NCBI RefSeq assembly: GCF_003129905.1
Contig: NZ_QFFM01000014.1
Coordinates: 1 to 64,000 of the forward strand
DNA from: Bifidobacterium callitrichidarum
GTDB lineage: Bacteria > Actinomycetota > Actinomycetes > Actinomycetales > Bifidobacteriaceae
Reading direction: 5' to 3'
DNA length: 64,000 nt
In this document: one piece after another, positions 10,726 to 19,285 of the stretch
Position numbering within the stretch: the stretch's first letter is position 1
How the letters are laid out: each line of letters opens with the position of its first letter
The notes under the pieces: model-generated
What the model was told of the DNA's origin: nothing
The model's database searches: none
Seen by the model: only the letters and a program-made list of their open reading frames with translations
Position numbers and translations under genes: made by a program

Positions 10726-12084
10726 GTGGCTCAGGTTCTAGGCATCAAACGCGCGACAGCGGACGCAAAATACCGTCAAATGACCGAACAACCGGTCCGT
10801 CCGCTGATTCTGAGGCTTTGCCTGCCGGCCGTCATCTCCAATCTGGTGACCACCGCGTACAATCTGACGGACACGTTCTTCATCGGCCAGCTCGGCACCT
10901 CGCAATCCGGCGCCATCGGCATCGCCTTCTCCATCATGACGATCCTGCAGGCTATCGGTTTCTTCTGCGGCAACGGTGCGGGCAATTCGATGAGTCGCGA
11001 GCTGGGCAAACGCAACAACGAACGCGCCGCACGACTGCTGGCACTCGGCTTCGCGGGCGCGGTGCTGTTCGGACTGCTGGTCACCATCATCTGCCTGAGC
11101 ACGCTGCGCTCGCTGGTGGTGGCGCTCGGTTCGACCGCCACCATCGCGCCGTACGCCGTGCAATACCTGACGCCGATCCTCGTGGCCGCGCCCTGTGTGT
11201 GCGGCTCGTTCGCGTTGAACGGGCTTCTCAGATATCAGGGCCAATCCGCGTTCGGCATGATCGGTCTGGTCTCAGGCGCGCTGCTCAACTTCCTGCTGGC
11301 ACCATTGTTCATTTTCGTGCTGCATCTGGGCATCTTCGGTGCGGGATTGGCCACCGGCATCTGCCAGGCCGTGAGCTTCATCATCCTGACCGTCATGAGC
11401 GCCAAATTCGGCGTGCTCAAGCTCTCGCTGCGCAACTGCAAGCCGGATCCGTTGCTGTTACGCGAGATCGCGGGCGGGGGCCTGCCCTCCCTGGTGCGCC
11501 AGGGTGCCGGCTCCATCGCCACCACTTGCGTGAACATCGCCGCCAACCCGTTCGGCGACGCGGCGATCGCCGGCATGGCCATCGTGATGCGCATCATGCT
11601 CGGTGTCAACTCGGTGATCGTGGGTCTCGGCCAGGGCTTCCAGCCGGTATGCGGATACAATTACGGTGCCGGTAAGTTCGCGCGCGTGCGCGAGGGATTC
11701 TGGTTCTGCGTGAAGCTGTCTACATGCGTGCTGTTGGCGCTGGGAATCACGATTTGGCTGACCGCTCCGCAACTGGTGGAAATCTTCCGATCGGACCCGG
11801 CGGTGGTGACGGTGGGCGTGGCCGCGTTGCACTTCCAATGCTTGTCGGTGGCGCTCAACGGCATGAACATGATGGGCAACATGATCAGCCAGACGCTCGG
11901 CAAAACGGGCATCGCCTCGTTCCTGGCGGTATGTCGTACGGGCCTGTACCTGGCGCCGGTGGTGCTTGTGCTGCCACATGCCATCGGCATCACCGGCGTG
12001 GAGGTGGCGCAGACCGTGTCCGATGTGCTGACGTTCGCCACGACGGTGCCGTTCATGCGGCGTATCCTGCATGAGTTGCGGTAG
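10726..12084 (+). CDS. MATE-family multidrug efflux transporter
   Basis: 452 residues, twelve expected membrane helices in two similar halves. The N-terminal signature PLILRLCLPAVISNLVTTAY and the second-half GLGQGFQPVCGYNYGAG are typical of the MATE/NorM superfamily, which exports cationic drugs against Na+ or H+. The start is GTG at 10726; an ATG at 10780 would give a shorter protein beginning MTEQPVRPLI. It follows the UvrA-like gene by 72 nt in the same direction. Confidence 0.9.
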   Translation: MAQVLGIKRATADAKYRQMTEQPVRPLILRLCLPAVISNLVTTAYNLTDTFFIGQLGTSQSGAIGIAFSIMTILQAIGFFCGNGAGNSMSRELGKRNNERAARLLALGFAGAVLFGLLVTIICLSTLRSLVVALGSTATIAPYAVQYLTPILVAAPCVCGSFALNGLLRYQGQSAFGMIGLVSGALLNFLLAPLFIFVLHLGIFGAGLATGICQAVSFIILTVMSAKFGVLKLSLRNCKPDPLLLREIAGGGLPSLVRQGAGSIATTCVNIAANPFGDAAIAGMAIVMRIMLGVNSVIVGLGQGFQPVCGYNYGAGKFARVREGFWFCVKLSTCVLLALGITIWLTAPQLVEIFRSDPAVVTVGVAALHFQCLSVALNGMNMMGNMISQTLGKTGIASFLAVCRTGLYLAPVVLVLPHAIGITGVEVAQTVSDVLTFATTVPFMRRILHELR

Positions 12085-12202
12085 GGTGGCATGCCTATTC
12101 CGTAGCCAGCGGAGTCACTGTTGATGCGATTCCTTCAGTTGGCTTCGCCGGCAGCTACTCTAGCGGGCAAGAGAAGCCGAGGGAATGAGAAAAGGGGAGT
12201 AA

Positions 12203-13261
12203 GTGGGACAGTTCGGTGTGATGGTCGGCCAGTTGGTCGGCTTCTTCATCATGCTCATGGTGGGCTACGGCTGCGTGCGCCTGCGGTTCTACGGTAAGGT
12301 GGCGCTGGACGGCATGTGCTCGCTGCTGCTTAACGTGCTCATCCCCGTGCTGGTCTTCTCGAACGCCGTGGACGGCACGGACCGCTCCCATCTGGCGGCC
12401 AACTGGGGTGTGATGCTGCTCACCGCCGTGATGTATGGCCTGCTCATCCTCGTGTTCTGGACGCTTGCGCGTCTGCTGCGTCTGCGTGGTTCCAGGAGCC
12501 ATGTGTTCCAGGCATCGCTCATCTTCGGCAATGCCGGATTCATCGGTATCCCGCTCATCATGGCGTTGTTCCCGCATGAGGGTGCAATCTACGTGGCGCT
12601 CATGTCCATCGTCGACCAGGCGTTGCTGTGGACGTACGGCGTGTGGCTGTGCGAGCCGGTCCGCGAGGACGGCCATGGCGGGGGAGCATCGGGAAGCGCG
12701 GGTGAGGCTGCGGCTCGTGGCGGAATCGCCGGACAAGACACCAAAAGCAAGGCCGCCGGCAAGCCCGCGTTCGGCTCCCGCGTGCTCGGCCTGCTGCGCC
12801 GCTTCGTCAACCCCGCCTTCATCGGCGTGATGATCGCGCTGGCGCTGATCCTGCTGGGCGCGCGCGTACCGGACATCATCCTGAAGCCACTGCACACCAT
12901 CGGTAACATGGCCACGCCGATGTCGCTCATCTACCTCGGCGGTCTGTTCGCGCTGACCCGCTGGTGGAAGGTGCTGCGTCGCTACGAGTTGTACGTGGGC
13001 CTTGTGGCCAAGATGATCGCGTTCCCGCTGGCGTTCTATGCGCTGCTCATGGCCGTTGTGGGTTTCCTGCCGACCTGGGTGCCGATCACGCACGACATGA
13101 TACTGGTGATCACGGTGATTGCCGGCCTGCCTACGATGACCACGATCGCGATGTTCACCGGCCGCAAGGACAACATGCCCGAATACGCGGTGGGATTCGT
13201 GCTCGTGAGCACGCTGTTCTCCCTGTGCTCGCTGGCCCTGGTCTCCGCAATCGTGTTCTGA
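12203..13261 (+). CDS. AEC-family (auxin efflux carrier-like) transporter
   Basis: 352-residue membrane protein with about ten helices in two halves joined by a polar Gly/Ala-rich loop (near residues 155-190). SLLLNVLIPVLVFSNAVDG in the first half and GNMATPMSLIYLGGLFAL in the second are AEC hallmarks. The family moves organic anions or amino acids; the substrate here is unknown. The start GTG has AAAAGGGGAG upstream. A TetR regulator follows and may control it. Confidence 0.85.
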   Translation: MGQFGVMVGQLVGFFIMLMVGYGCVRLRFYGKVALDGMCSLLLNVLIPVLVFSNAVDGTDRSHLAANWGVMLLTAVMYGLLILVFWTLARLLRLRGSRSHVFQASLIFGNAGFIGIPLIMALFPHEGAIYVALMSIVDQALLWTYGVWLCEPVREDGHGGGASGSAGEAAARGGIAGQDTKSKAAGKPAFGSRVLGLLRRFVNPAFIGVMIALALILLGARVPDIILKPLHTIGNMATPMSLIYLGGLFALTRWWKVLRRYELYVGLVAKMIAFPLAFYALLMAVVGFLPTWVPITHDMILVITVIAGLPTMTTIAMFTGRKDNMPEYAVGFVLVSTLFSLCSLALVSAIVF

Positions 13262-13315
13262 CAGCGGCAATCGGGTGTGTACGCATGTACCTGTAAGCGG
13301 GTAAGGTCGGCCGGT

Positions 13316-13888
13316 ATGGAAGAGAGCAACGTTGACGCGCCGCGCAGGCGCGTGGACCCCGACCGCAAGCAACGCATCATCGAGGCCTGCCTGACGGTGG
13401 TCGCCGAACGCGGCGTGGCGGGTACCTCGCATCGCGTGGTGGCGGCTGCGGCGCATGTGCCGCTCGGCTCCATGACCTACTACTTCGATGGCATGCATGA
13501 CCTGCTCCATCAGGCGTTCGACCGGTTCGCCGACCGGTCCATCGCCGCGTTCGCGGCGCGAATGGATGCGGCTCGCACGCCCGAGGAGGCATGCGAGGCC
13601 ATAGCCGCCAGCGTCGAACACGACGTGCTCGCCACGGAGCGGGACACGGTCATCACCCTCGAGTTCTATACGCTCGCCGCCCGTGACGAGTCCTTCCGCG
13701 ACATCAGCGACCGGTGGATGGGTGCCGTGCAGCAGGAGCTGAGTCGCTTCTTCGACGCGCGGACCGTGGCGCTGCTGGACGCGATGATCGAGGGCCTCAC
13801 CCTGCACCGGGCGCTCGGCGGCGAGCCCAAGGACGCGAACGACCTGCGCGAAGGCATCCGCCGCGTGGCGTTCGGTGAGGTTCGATAG
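13316..13888 (+). CDS. TetR-family regulator
   Basis: 190-residue repressor with an N-terminal helix-turn-helix at about residues 15-60 (RKQRIIEACLTVVAERGVAGTSHRVVAAAAHVPLG in two parts) and a variable C-terminal ligand domain. The ATG at 13316 is preferred over an upstream start that would add a basic 13-residue extension. It is 55 nt downstream of the AEC transporter in the same direction and may regulate it. Confidence 0.88.
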   Translation: MEESNVDAPRRRVDPDRKQRIIEACLTVVAERGVAGTSHRVVAAAAHVPLGSMTYYFDGMHDLLHQAFDRFADRSIAAFAARMDAARTPEEACEAIAASVEHDVLATERDTVITLEFYTLAARDESFRDISDRWMGAVQQELSRFFDARTVALLDAMIEGLTLHRALGGEPKDANDLREGIRRVAFGEVR

Positions 13889-13891
13889 TCG

Positions 13892-14311
13892 TTACCGGGC
13901 AGTGTAGTCGTCGTCGGCTTCCCCGGAATCATCGAAGGCGGAGTCGCCCATGTATTCGCGGGCGCTGACGCGGTTCACGTTACGCGACTGGTCCACCGCA
14001 CGCTGGATGACGCGGCGCACCTCGAACCCGTGGATGACGTTCTTGAGCACCAGCTGCCCGCCGGAGGACTGATCGCGTGTCTCCAGCGTGATGGTGGACA
14101 GGCCGAACAGTCGCTGCAGCAGCGTGCGTGTGACCGTCAGGTCGACCACGCGGAACAGCTTCGTCACGTCGTAGGTCTCGCGCAGGATGCCGGATTTGAC
14201 CGCGATCTCGTCGTTGGTCAAGGTGTAGGTGGTGAACGTGAACGGGGTGCGGCACCAGTTGCGCTTGCGCTGCGCCCACAGGATATCGCCGTCGGCCATG
14301 CTGTTGGACAT
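13892..14311 (-). CDS. PH-domain (YdbS-type) membrane-associated protein
   Basis: 139 residues. The core (about residues 18-85: YTLTNDEIAVKSGILRETYDV, LFRVVDLTVTRTLLQRLFGL) is a bacterial pleckstrin-homology domain of the YdbS/YdbT kind. It has no hydrophobic helices of its own, unlike most members. The tail is acidic. AAAGGA lies 6 nt before the ATG. It ends 4 nt from the convergent TetR gene. Role unknown. Confidence 0.75.
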   Translation of the reverse strand: MSNSMADGDILWAQRKRNWCRTPFTFTTYTLTNDEIAVKSGILRETYDVTKLFRVVDLTVTRTLLQRLFGLSTITLETRDQSSGGQLVLKNVIHGFEVRRVIQRAVDQSRNVNRVSAREYMGDSAFDDSGEADDDYTAR

Positions 14312-14459
14312 CGTGGTTCCTTTCGTCAAAGGCCTTGCATTCCTTATCGTAGACGATGAAAGAATGCGTGGTTTGTGAACATCGCGGCGTTGTAAGCTAG
14401 GCAATACGAGATACGAAGTGGTGCTCGGCCATAGGAGACGGGCATAGGAGGTTTTCGCC

Positions 14460-15461
14460 ATGGAAGGCGATGCGGTTACGATTCGTGATGTGGCGAAGCT
14501 GGCCGGAGTGGCGGTGTCGACCGCGTCACGTGCGTTGGGCAATGGGTCGGCTTCCGCGAAGACCCGATTGAAGGTTCAGCAGGCGGCGGAGGCCCTGCAT
14601 TTCGTGCCCAATCAGGCGGCGAAGCAATTGACGTCGGGTAAATCGAACATTGTGGCCATTGTGGCCACGGAAGAACCGGATTTCGTGTTCCATGATGCGT
14701 TCATTTCGGGCGTCGTGTCCCAACTGGCGACCTCGTTCGCATCAGCCCATCTCCTGCCATTTTTGGTGCTGACGCAGCCGCACGATGCCAAGGGCTTTCT
14801 GAAACTGTTGAATGGTTCAGGGGCTGCGGGCGCGGTAATCGTCAGTTTCCATTACACGAAAACATTCGCCGATGCCGTAAAGGAATACGGCAAGCCGGTG
14901 GTGTTCGTTGGCCATCCGCATGTTTCGATGCACTACCCTTATGTGGACGTCGACAGCTATCAGGGGGGATATGCCGCAGGTGAGCTGTTCGCGAAACACG
15001 GACGCAAGCGTATTGCAATAGTGGAAGGACCAACCGATATGCTCACGCCGCAGTTGCGTACGGAGGGTATCGTTGATGCCGCACGGCAGTTTGGTTGTGA
15101 GATAATTGGAACCGTTCCCGGTGAATATTCGATTGAACATGGTGAGCGAGGCATGCGTGAGATTCTGGAGAAGCATCCCGAAGTGGACGCGGTGTTTGCG
15201 CATTCCGACGATATCGCAGCAGGCGTGTACCGGACGTTGCATACTGCCGGCAAACGTGTCCCCGAAGACGTGTCGGTCATCGGATTTGATAACTTTCAGA
15301 CCGCTGGGGTTTTGAATCCGGGATTGACCACGCTCGCTCAGCCGTTGCCAGCTATGGCCGAAGCGGCCACGGGGATGCTGGTGGAGCGTCTGGAGACGGG
15401 GGAATGGAAGCGGCGTGCCGTGCTGTTCCCTGCACGTCTCGTGGAACGGGAGAGTGTCTGA
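14460..15461 (+). CDS. LacI-family sugar regulator
   Basis: 333-residue repressor. The helix-turn-helix and hinge occupy residues 6-60 (TIRDVAKLAGVAVSTASRAL, FVPNQAAKQLTSGKS). A periplasmic-binding-protein-like effector domain follows, with the conserved DAVFAHSDDIAAGVYRTLH and DVSVIGFDNFQTAG. It stands directly upstream of a sugar ABC importer and beta-glucosidase, whose promoter carries a LacI-type operator at 15597-15618, so it probably controls them in response to a beta-glucoside. Confidence 0.92.
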   Translation: MEGDAVTIRDVAKLAGVAVSTASRALGNGSASAKTRLKVQQAAEALHFVPNQAAKQLTSGKSNIVAIVATEEPDFVFHDAFISGVVSQLATSFASAHLLPFLVLTQPHDAKGFLKLLNGSGAAGAVIVSFHYTKTFADAVKEYGKPVVFVGHPHVSMHYPYVDVDSYQGGYAAGELFAKHGRKRIAIVEGPTDMLTPQLRTEGIVDAARQFGCEIIGTVPGEYSIEHGERGMREILEKHPEVDAVFAHSDDIAAGVYRTLHTAGKRVPEDVSVIGFDNFQTAGVLNPGLTTLAQPLPAMAEAATGMLVERLETGEWKRRAVLFPARLVERESV

Positions 15462-15596
15462 ACCATGTCTGAAAGCCGGATGTATCGAACCGGTTTGTTC
15501 ATTTTTGTTTGATGTGAACGCGCACAACTTACGCGACACGCACAACATGCCGTGATGTTGCTTAATTACCGATTGGTATGGTAAATTCTTCATCAG

Positions 15597-15618
15597 TTTT
15601 TGGAAACGGTTCCAAAAA
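15597..15618 (+). promoter_or_regulatory. LacI-type operator before the sugar ABC operon
   Basis: Nine-bp perfect arms TTTTTGGAA and TTCCAAAAA surround ACGG, giving TGGAAACGGTTCCA, very near the LacI/GalR consensus with a central CG. It lies 70 nt before the solute-binding-protein start, overlapping or following the promoter, where binding would block transcription. Confidence 0.85.
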
Positions 15619-15687
15619 CTAGGGTGACGCGAAGAAGCGTCATGAGGAGAGGGCGCAGCGATGCGTCCATGGAAAAGGAGAACAAAC

Positions 15688-17007
15688 ATGATAAAGAAGT
15701 CGGCAAAGAGCATCGTCGCGGCGGCCTTGGCCATGACGACGATGGTCAGCCTCGCCGCATGTGGTGGATCCAACTCCGGCAGCGAAGGTGCGAAGACCTC
15801 CGACGGCAAGACCATCATCAAGATCCAGACCTTCAACAACTTCGGCTACGGCAAGGCCACCAACGAGCGCCCGGGCGCCGATCTGTGGAGCCAGTACGAG
15901 AAGGAGCATCCGAACGTCAAGATCGAGGAGACCGTCGCTTCCGGTTCCGATGAGGCCCGCTCCGCGTTCAACACCGCCATCTCCTCCGGTGCCGATGCGT
16001 ACGACATCTACGCCGCCGATATCGCCTGGATGCCCTCCATCCTCGCCATGCCCGATTCGTTCATGGACCTCAGCGATTACGTCAAGGGCAACGACTGGCT
16101 CGACTGGAAGACCGAGGGCGGCAAGACCTCCGACGGCAAGCTGATCGGTGCCGGCAACGACATCGGCCCGACCGCCCTGTGCTACCGCTCCGACCTGTTC
16201 GCCAAGGCCGGCCTGCCGACCGACCGTGACGAGGTCGCCAAGATGCTCGGCGGCGATGACGCCACTTGGGACAAGTACTTCGAAGTCGGCAAGCAGTACA
16301 CCGAGAAGACCGGTCTGCCGTGGTACGACGCCATGGGCGGCATCTGGGGCACCATGAAGACCCAGGTCAAGGAAGCCTATGTCAAGGAAGACGGCACCGT
16401 GGTCGCCACCGGTGACACCATCAAGAAGATGTACGACCAGCTGACCGCCACCACGGACATGTCCGCCCACCTCAACCAGTGGTCCGACGACTGGAACGCC
16501 CAGTTCAAGTCCGACACCGGCTTCGCCACCATCATGTGCCCGGCCTGGCTGGTCAACAACATCAAGGGCAACTCCGGTTCCGACTTCAAGGGCTGGGACG
16601 TCGCGGACGTGACCCCCGGCGGCGGTTCCAACCAGGGCGGTTCCTGGCTCGTGGTCCCCGAGACCTCCAAGGTGAAGGAAGAGGCCGCCAAGCTCGTCGC
16701 CTGGCTGACCGCCCCGGAGCAGCAGGTCGCCACCTTCAAGGCCGCCTCCAACTACCCGAGCTCCCCGACCGCCATGAAGGACCCGGCCGTGGCCGACAAG
16801 ACCGATGAGTTCCTGAACAACGCCCCGATCGGCAAGATCTTCGCCGACCGCGCCGAGGCCGTCAAGGTCGTGCCCTACACCGGCGCCCAGTACTACGACA
16901 TCGACTCCAAGCTCGGTGATGCCCTCGGTCGCGTGGACGTGACCCAGGAGCAGTCCGCCTCCCAGGCGTGGAAGCAGTACGTCGAGGACGTCAAGGCACT
17001 GTCCTGA
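15688..17007 (+). CDS. Sugar ABC transporter solute-binding lipoprotein
   Basis: 439-residue family-1 solute-binding protein. A lipoprotein signal peptide runs to the lipobox LAAC with Cys25. The mature part begins with a Ser/Gly-rich linker. Motifs such as DIYAADIAWMPSIL and the C-terminal ALGRVDVTQEQSASQAWKQY are typical of oligosaccharide binders. AAGGAG (15675-15680) is 7 nt before this ATG; the upstream ATG at 15661 would spoil the signal peptide. It presents the sugar to the two permeases downstream. Confidence 0.93.
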   Translation: MIKKSAKSIVAAALAMTTMVSLAACGGSNSGSEGAKTSDGKTIIKIQTFNNFGYGKATNERPGADLWSQYEKEHPNVKIEETVASGSDEARSAFNTAISSGADAYDIYAADIAWMPSILAMPDSFMDLSDYVKGNDWLDWKTEGGKTSDGKLIGAGNDIGPTALCYRSDLFAKAGLPTDRDEVAKMLGGDDATWDKYFEVGKQYTEKTGLPWYDAMGGIWGTMKTQVKEAYVKEDGTVVATGDTIKKMYDQLTATTDMSAHLNQWSDDWNAQFKSDTGFATIMCPAWLVNNIKGNSGSDFKGWDVADVTPGGGSNQGGSWLVVPETSKVKEEAAKLVAWLTAPEQQVATFKAASNYPSSPTAMKDPAVADKTDEFLNNAPIGKIFADRAEAVKVVPYTGAQYYDIDSKLGDALGRVDVTQEQSASQAWKQYVEDVKALS

Positions 17008-17093
17008 CATCGCATAAGTGATTGAAAGGGTGCCGGGTTGGCAGGTTTCCGGCCCGGCACCTTCTCTTTGGGGGATTTGTCAAAGGAGACAAC

Positions 17094-18191
17094 ATGGCAG
17101 CGAACAACGCACAGCCGAAGGCCTCGTGGCGGAGCAGGCTCGGCAATTTCGAATGGAAGGCTTCGCCGTACATCTACATCGCACCGTTCTTCATCCTGTT
17201 CCTGATCGTGGGCCTGTTCCCGCTGATCTACACCGTGGTCATCGCGACCCGCCAGTACAACACGCTGACCGGTGACGCCGGTCTGGCCGTGTGCGGCGCC
17301 ACCTGTGATAGCACCACGCCGTCCTGGTACGGCAACTTCCAGTGGGTGCTTCACCAGCCCACCTTCTATGTGGCCCTGCGCAACTCGGTGAGCATCTTCC
17401 TGCTGAGCTCCGTGCCGCAGATCATCATCGCCCTGTGGCTCGCATGGATTCTTGACGCCAACCTCAAGGCCAAGACCTTCTGGCGTATGGGCGTGCTGCT
17501 GCCGTACGTGGTGGCCCCGTCCGCCGCAGGTATCATCTTCTCCCAGATCTTCTCCGACAAGATGGGCGCCATCAACGTCGTCCTGCAGGAGATCGGCCTG
17601 CAGCCCATCATGTGGCACGGCAGCACGATCTGGTCGCATCTCGCCATCGCCACCATTGTCAACTGGCGTTGGATCGGCTACAACACGCTGATTCTGCTGG
17701 CCGCCATGCAGGCCATCCCGCGTGACGTGCTCGAAGCGGCCGTCGTGGACGGTGCCGGCAAGTGGCGTACCTTCCGTTCCATCACCCTGCCGATGCTGCG
17801 TCCCACCTTGCTGTTCGTCATCATCACCTCCACCATCGGTGGTCTGCAGATCTTCGATGAGCCTCAGCTCTTCCACAACGCGGCGAGCGCCGGCGGCGGT
17901 CCGAACAACCAGTACCTGACCGTGAGCCTCTACCTGTACAAGCTCGGCTTCGTGAACGTGACCCCCGGCCAGCCGAACCTGGGCCGCGCGGCCGCTGTGG
18001 CCTGGCTGCTGTTCCTCATCATCGTGGCGATCGCACTGCTCAACTTCTACCTGACCCAGCGCATGGCCTCCGGCGGGCGCGGCAAGGGCGACAAGAAGGC
18101 CCAGAAGCTGTCCGCGGAACGTAACGAAGCCGAACGTCAGCGCGCCATCCGTTCCGGTGTGAACGCACGCGCGGCTGCGGGAATCGAGTAA
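17094..18191 (+). CDS. Sugar ABC transporter permease 1 (MalF type)
   Basis: 365 residues with six main membrane helices. The first is SPYIYIAPFFILFLIVGLF in two adjacent pieces; the EAA loop reads EAAVVDGAGKWRTFRSITLP and contacts the ATPase. AAAGGAG (17082-17088) sets the ATG. No ATPase gene is present in the locus; bifidobacterial CUT1 importers usually share one encoded elsewhere. A positively charged tail ends the protein. The second permease begins 12 nt later. Confidence 0.93.
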   Translation: MAANNAQPKASWRSRLGNFEWKASPYIYIAPFFILFLIVGLFPLIYTVVIATRQYNTLTGDAGLAVCGATCDSTTPSWYGNFQWVLHQPTFYVALRNSVSIFLLSSVPQIIIALWLAWILDANLKAKTFWRMGVLLPYVVAPSAAGIIFSQIFSDKMGAINVVLQEIGLQPIMWHGSTIWSHLAIATIVNWRWIGYNTLILLAAMQAIPRDVLEAAVVDGAGKWRTFRSITLPMLRPTLLFVIITSTIGGLQIFDEPQLFHNAASAGGGPNNQYLTVSLYLYKLGFVNVTPGQPNLGRAAAVAWLLFLIIVAIALLNFYLTQRMASGGRGKGDKKAQKLSAERNEAERQRAIRSGVNARAAAGIE

Positions 18192-18203
18192 GAGGGAATC
18201 ATC

Positions 18204-19142
18204 ATGGGTAAAGAATCAACCAAGAACGAACTCGGCACCCCAGTTCTCGAGCAGGTCTACGGCAAGGGCGTGTCCCGTGCGGCCGCTCGGCAGCGCAAGG
18301 CCCGTCTGGGCATGACCTCCGAAGGCCGCAAACCCGGCTGGGGCAGCTATGCGGGACTGATCGTGACCCTGCTGCTCTTCGTGTTCCCGCTGTACTATGC
18401 AATCTCCATCGCCTCGCAGGACAGCCCGAGCAACCAGTACGGCGTGCAGGCCCTGATCCCCGGCGGATCTTTGTTCCGCAATCTCGGCCGTGCCTTCGGC
18501 GAACTCAAGTTCTGGCAGGCACTTGGCGGCACGTTCACCGTGGCCACCGTGGTCTCCATCTCCACCGTGTTCTTCAGCACGCTGGCCGGCTACTCCTTCG
18601 CGAAGCTGCATTTCCGTGGCCGTAACGTGCTGCTGACCTGCGTGGTGGCCACCATGACCATCCCGCAGCAGCTGAGCGTGGTCCCGCTGTACATCATGGC
18701 CAACAAGGCCGGCCTGTACGGCAACCTGCTCGCCGTGATCATCCCCGGCCTGGTCAGCGCGTTCGGCGTGTTCTGGATGACGCAGTACCTTTCCGATGCC
18801 CTGCCCTACGAACTCATCGAGGCGGCGCGTGTGGACGGCTGCTCCATGTTCCGTACGTTCCTTTCCGTCGGCCTGCCGGCCGCGCGTCCGGCGGCGGCCA
18901 TGCTGTTCCTCTTCACCTTCATCGGCCAGTGGACCAACTACTTCTGGCCCATGCTGGTGCTGGGCGCCAACAAGAACAGCATGCTCACCACCGCCGCCGC
19001 GGCACTGAAGGGCGCGTACTTCACGGACTACACCATCGTGATGTCCGGCGTGCTGCTGACGACGTTCCCGCTGGTCCTGCTCTTCTTCTTCGCAGGCAAG
19101 CAGCTGGTCTCCGGCATCATGGCCGGTGCCGTCAAGGGCTGA
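18204..19142 (+). CDS. Sugar ABC transporter permease 2 (MalG type)
   Basis: 312 residues; a basic cytoplasmic N-terminus of about 50 residues precedes six membrane helices. The EAA loop is EAARVDGCSMFRTFLSVGLP. It pairs with the preceding permease to form the CUT1-type channel. AGAGGGAATC upstream supplies the ribosome site. Confidence 0.93.
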   Translation: MGKESTKNELGTPVLEQVYGKGVSRAAARQRKARLGMTSEGRKPGWGSYAGLIVTLLLFVFPLYYAISIASQDSPSNQYGVQALIPGGSLFRNLGRAFGELKFWQALGGTFTVATVVSISTVFFSTLAGYSFAKLHFRGRNVLLTCVVATMTIPQQLSVVPLYIMANKAGLYGNLLAVIIPGLVSAFGVFWMTQYLSDALPYELIEAARVDGCSMFRTFLSVGLPAARPAAAMLFLFTFIGQWTNYFWPMLVLGANKNSMLTTAAAALKGAYFTDYTIVMSGVLLTTFPLVLLFFFAGKQLVSGIMAGAVKG

Positions 19143-19285
19143 TAGACTTCCCTGTCCCTCCTTTGGCGGCTGCCGGTTTCCCGTGAACTCGGGAGGCCGG
19201 CAGCCGTTCCCTTTCTTCGTCCTATTGCCTTGTACTGACGGGTAATTCCGTCTTTCCACCAACCTCAAAGTCGAGGAGCATACCC

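Noticed and set aside
12155-13807. A 550-residue leftward frame opposite the AEC and TetR genes
   Set aside because: Highly charged His/Arg/Gln composition typical of antisense frames; both genes beneath it are clear families.
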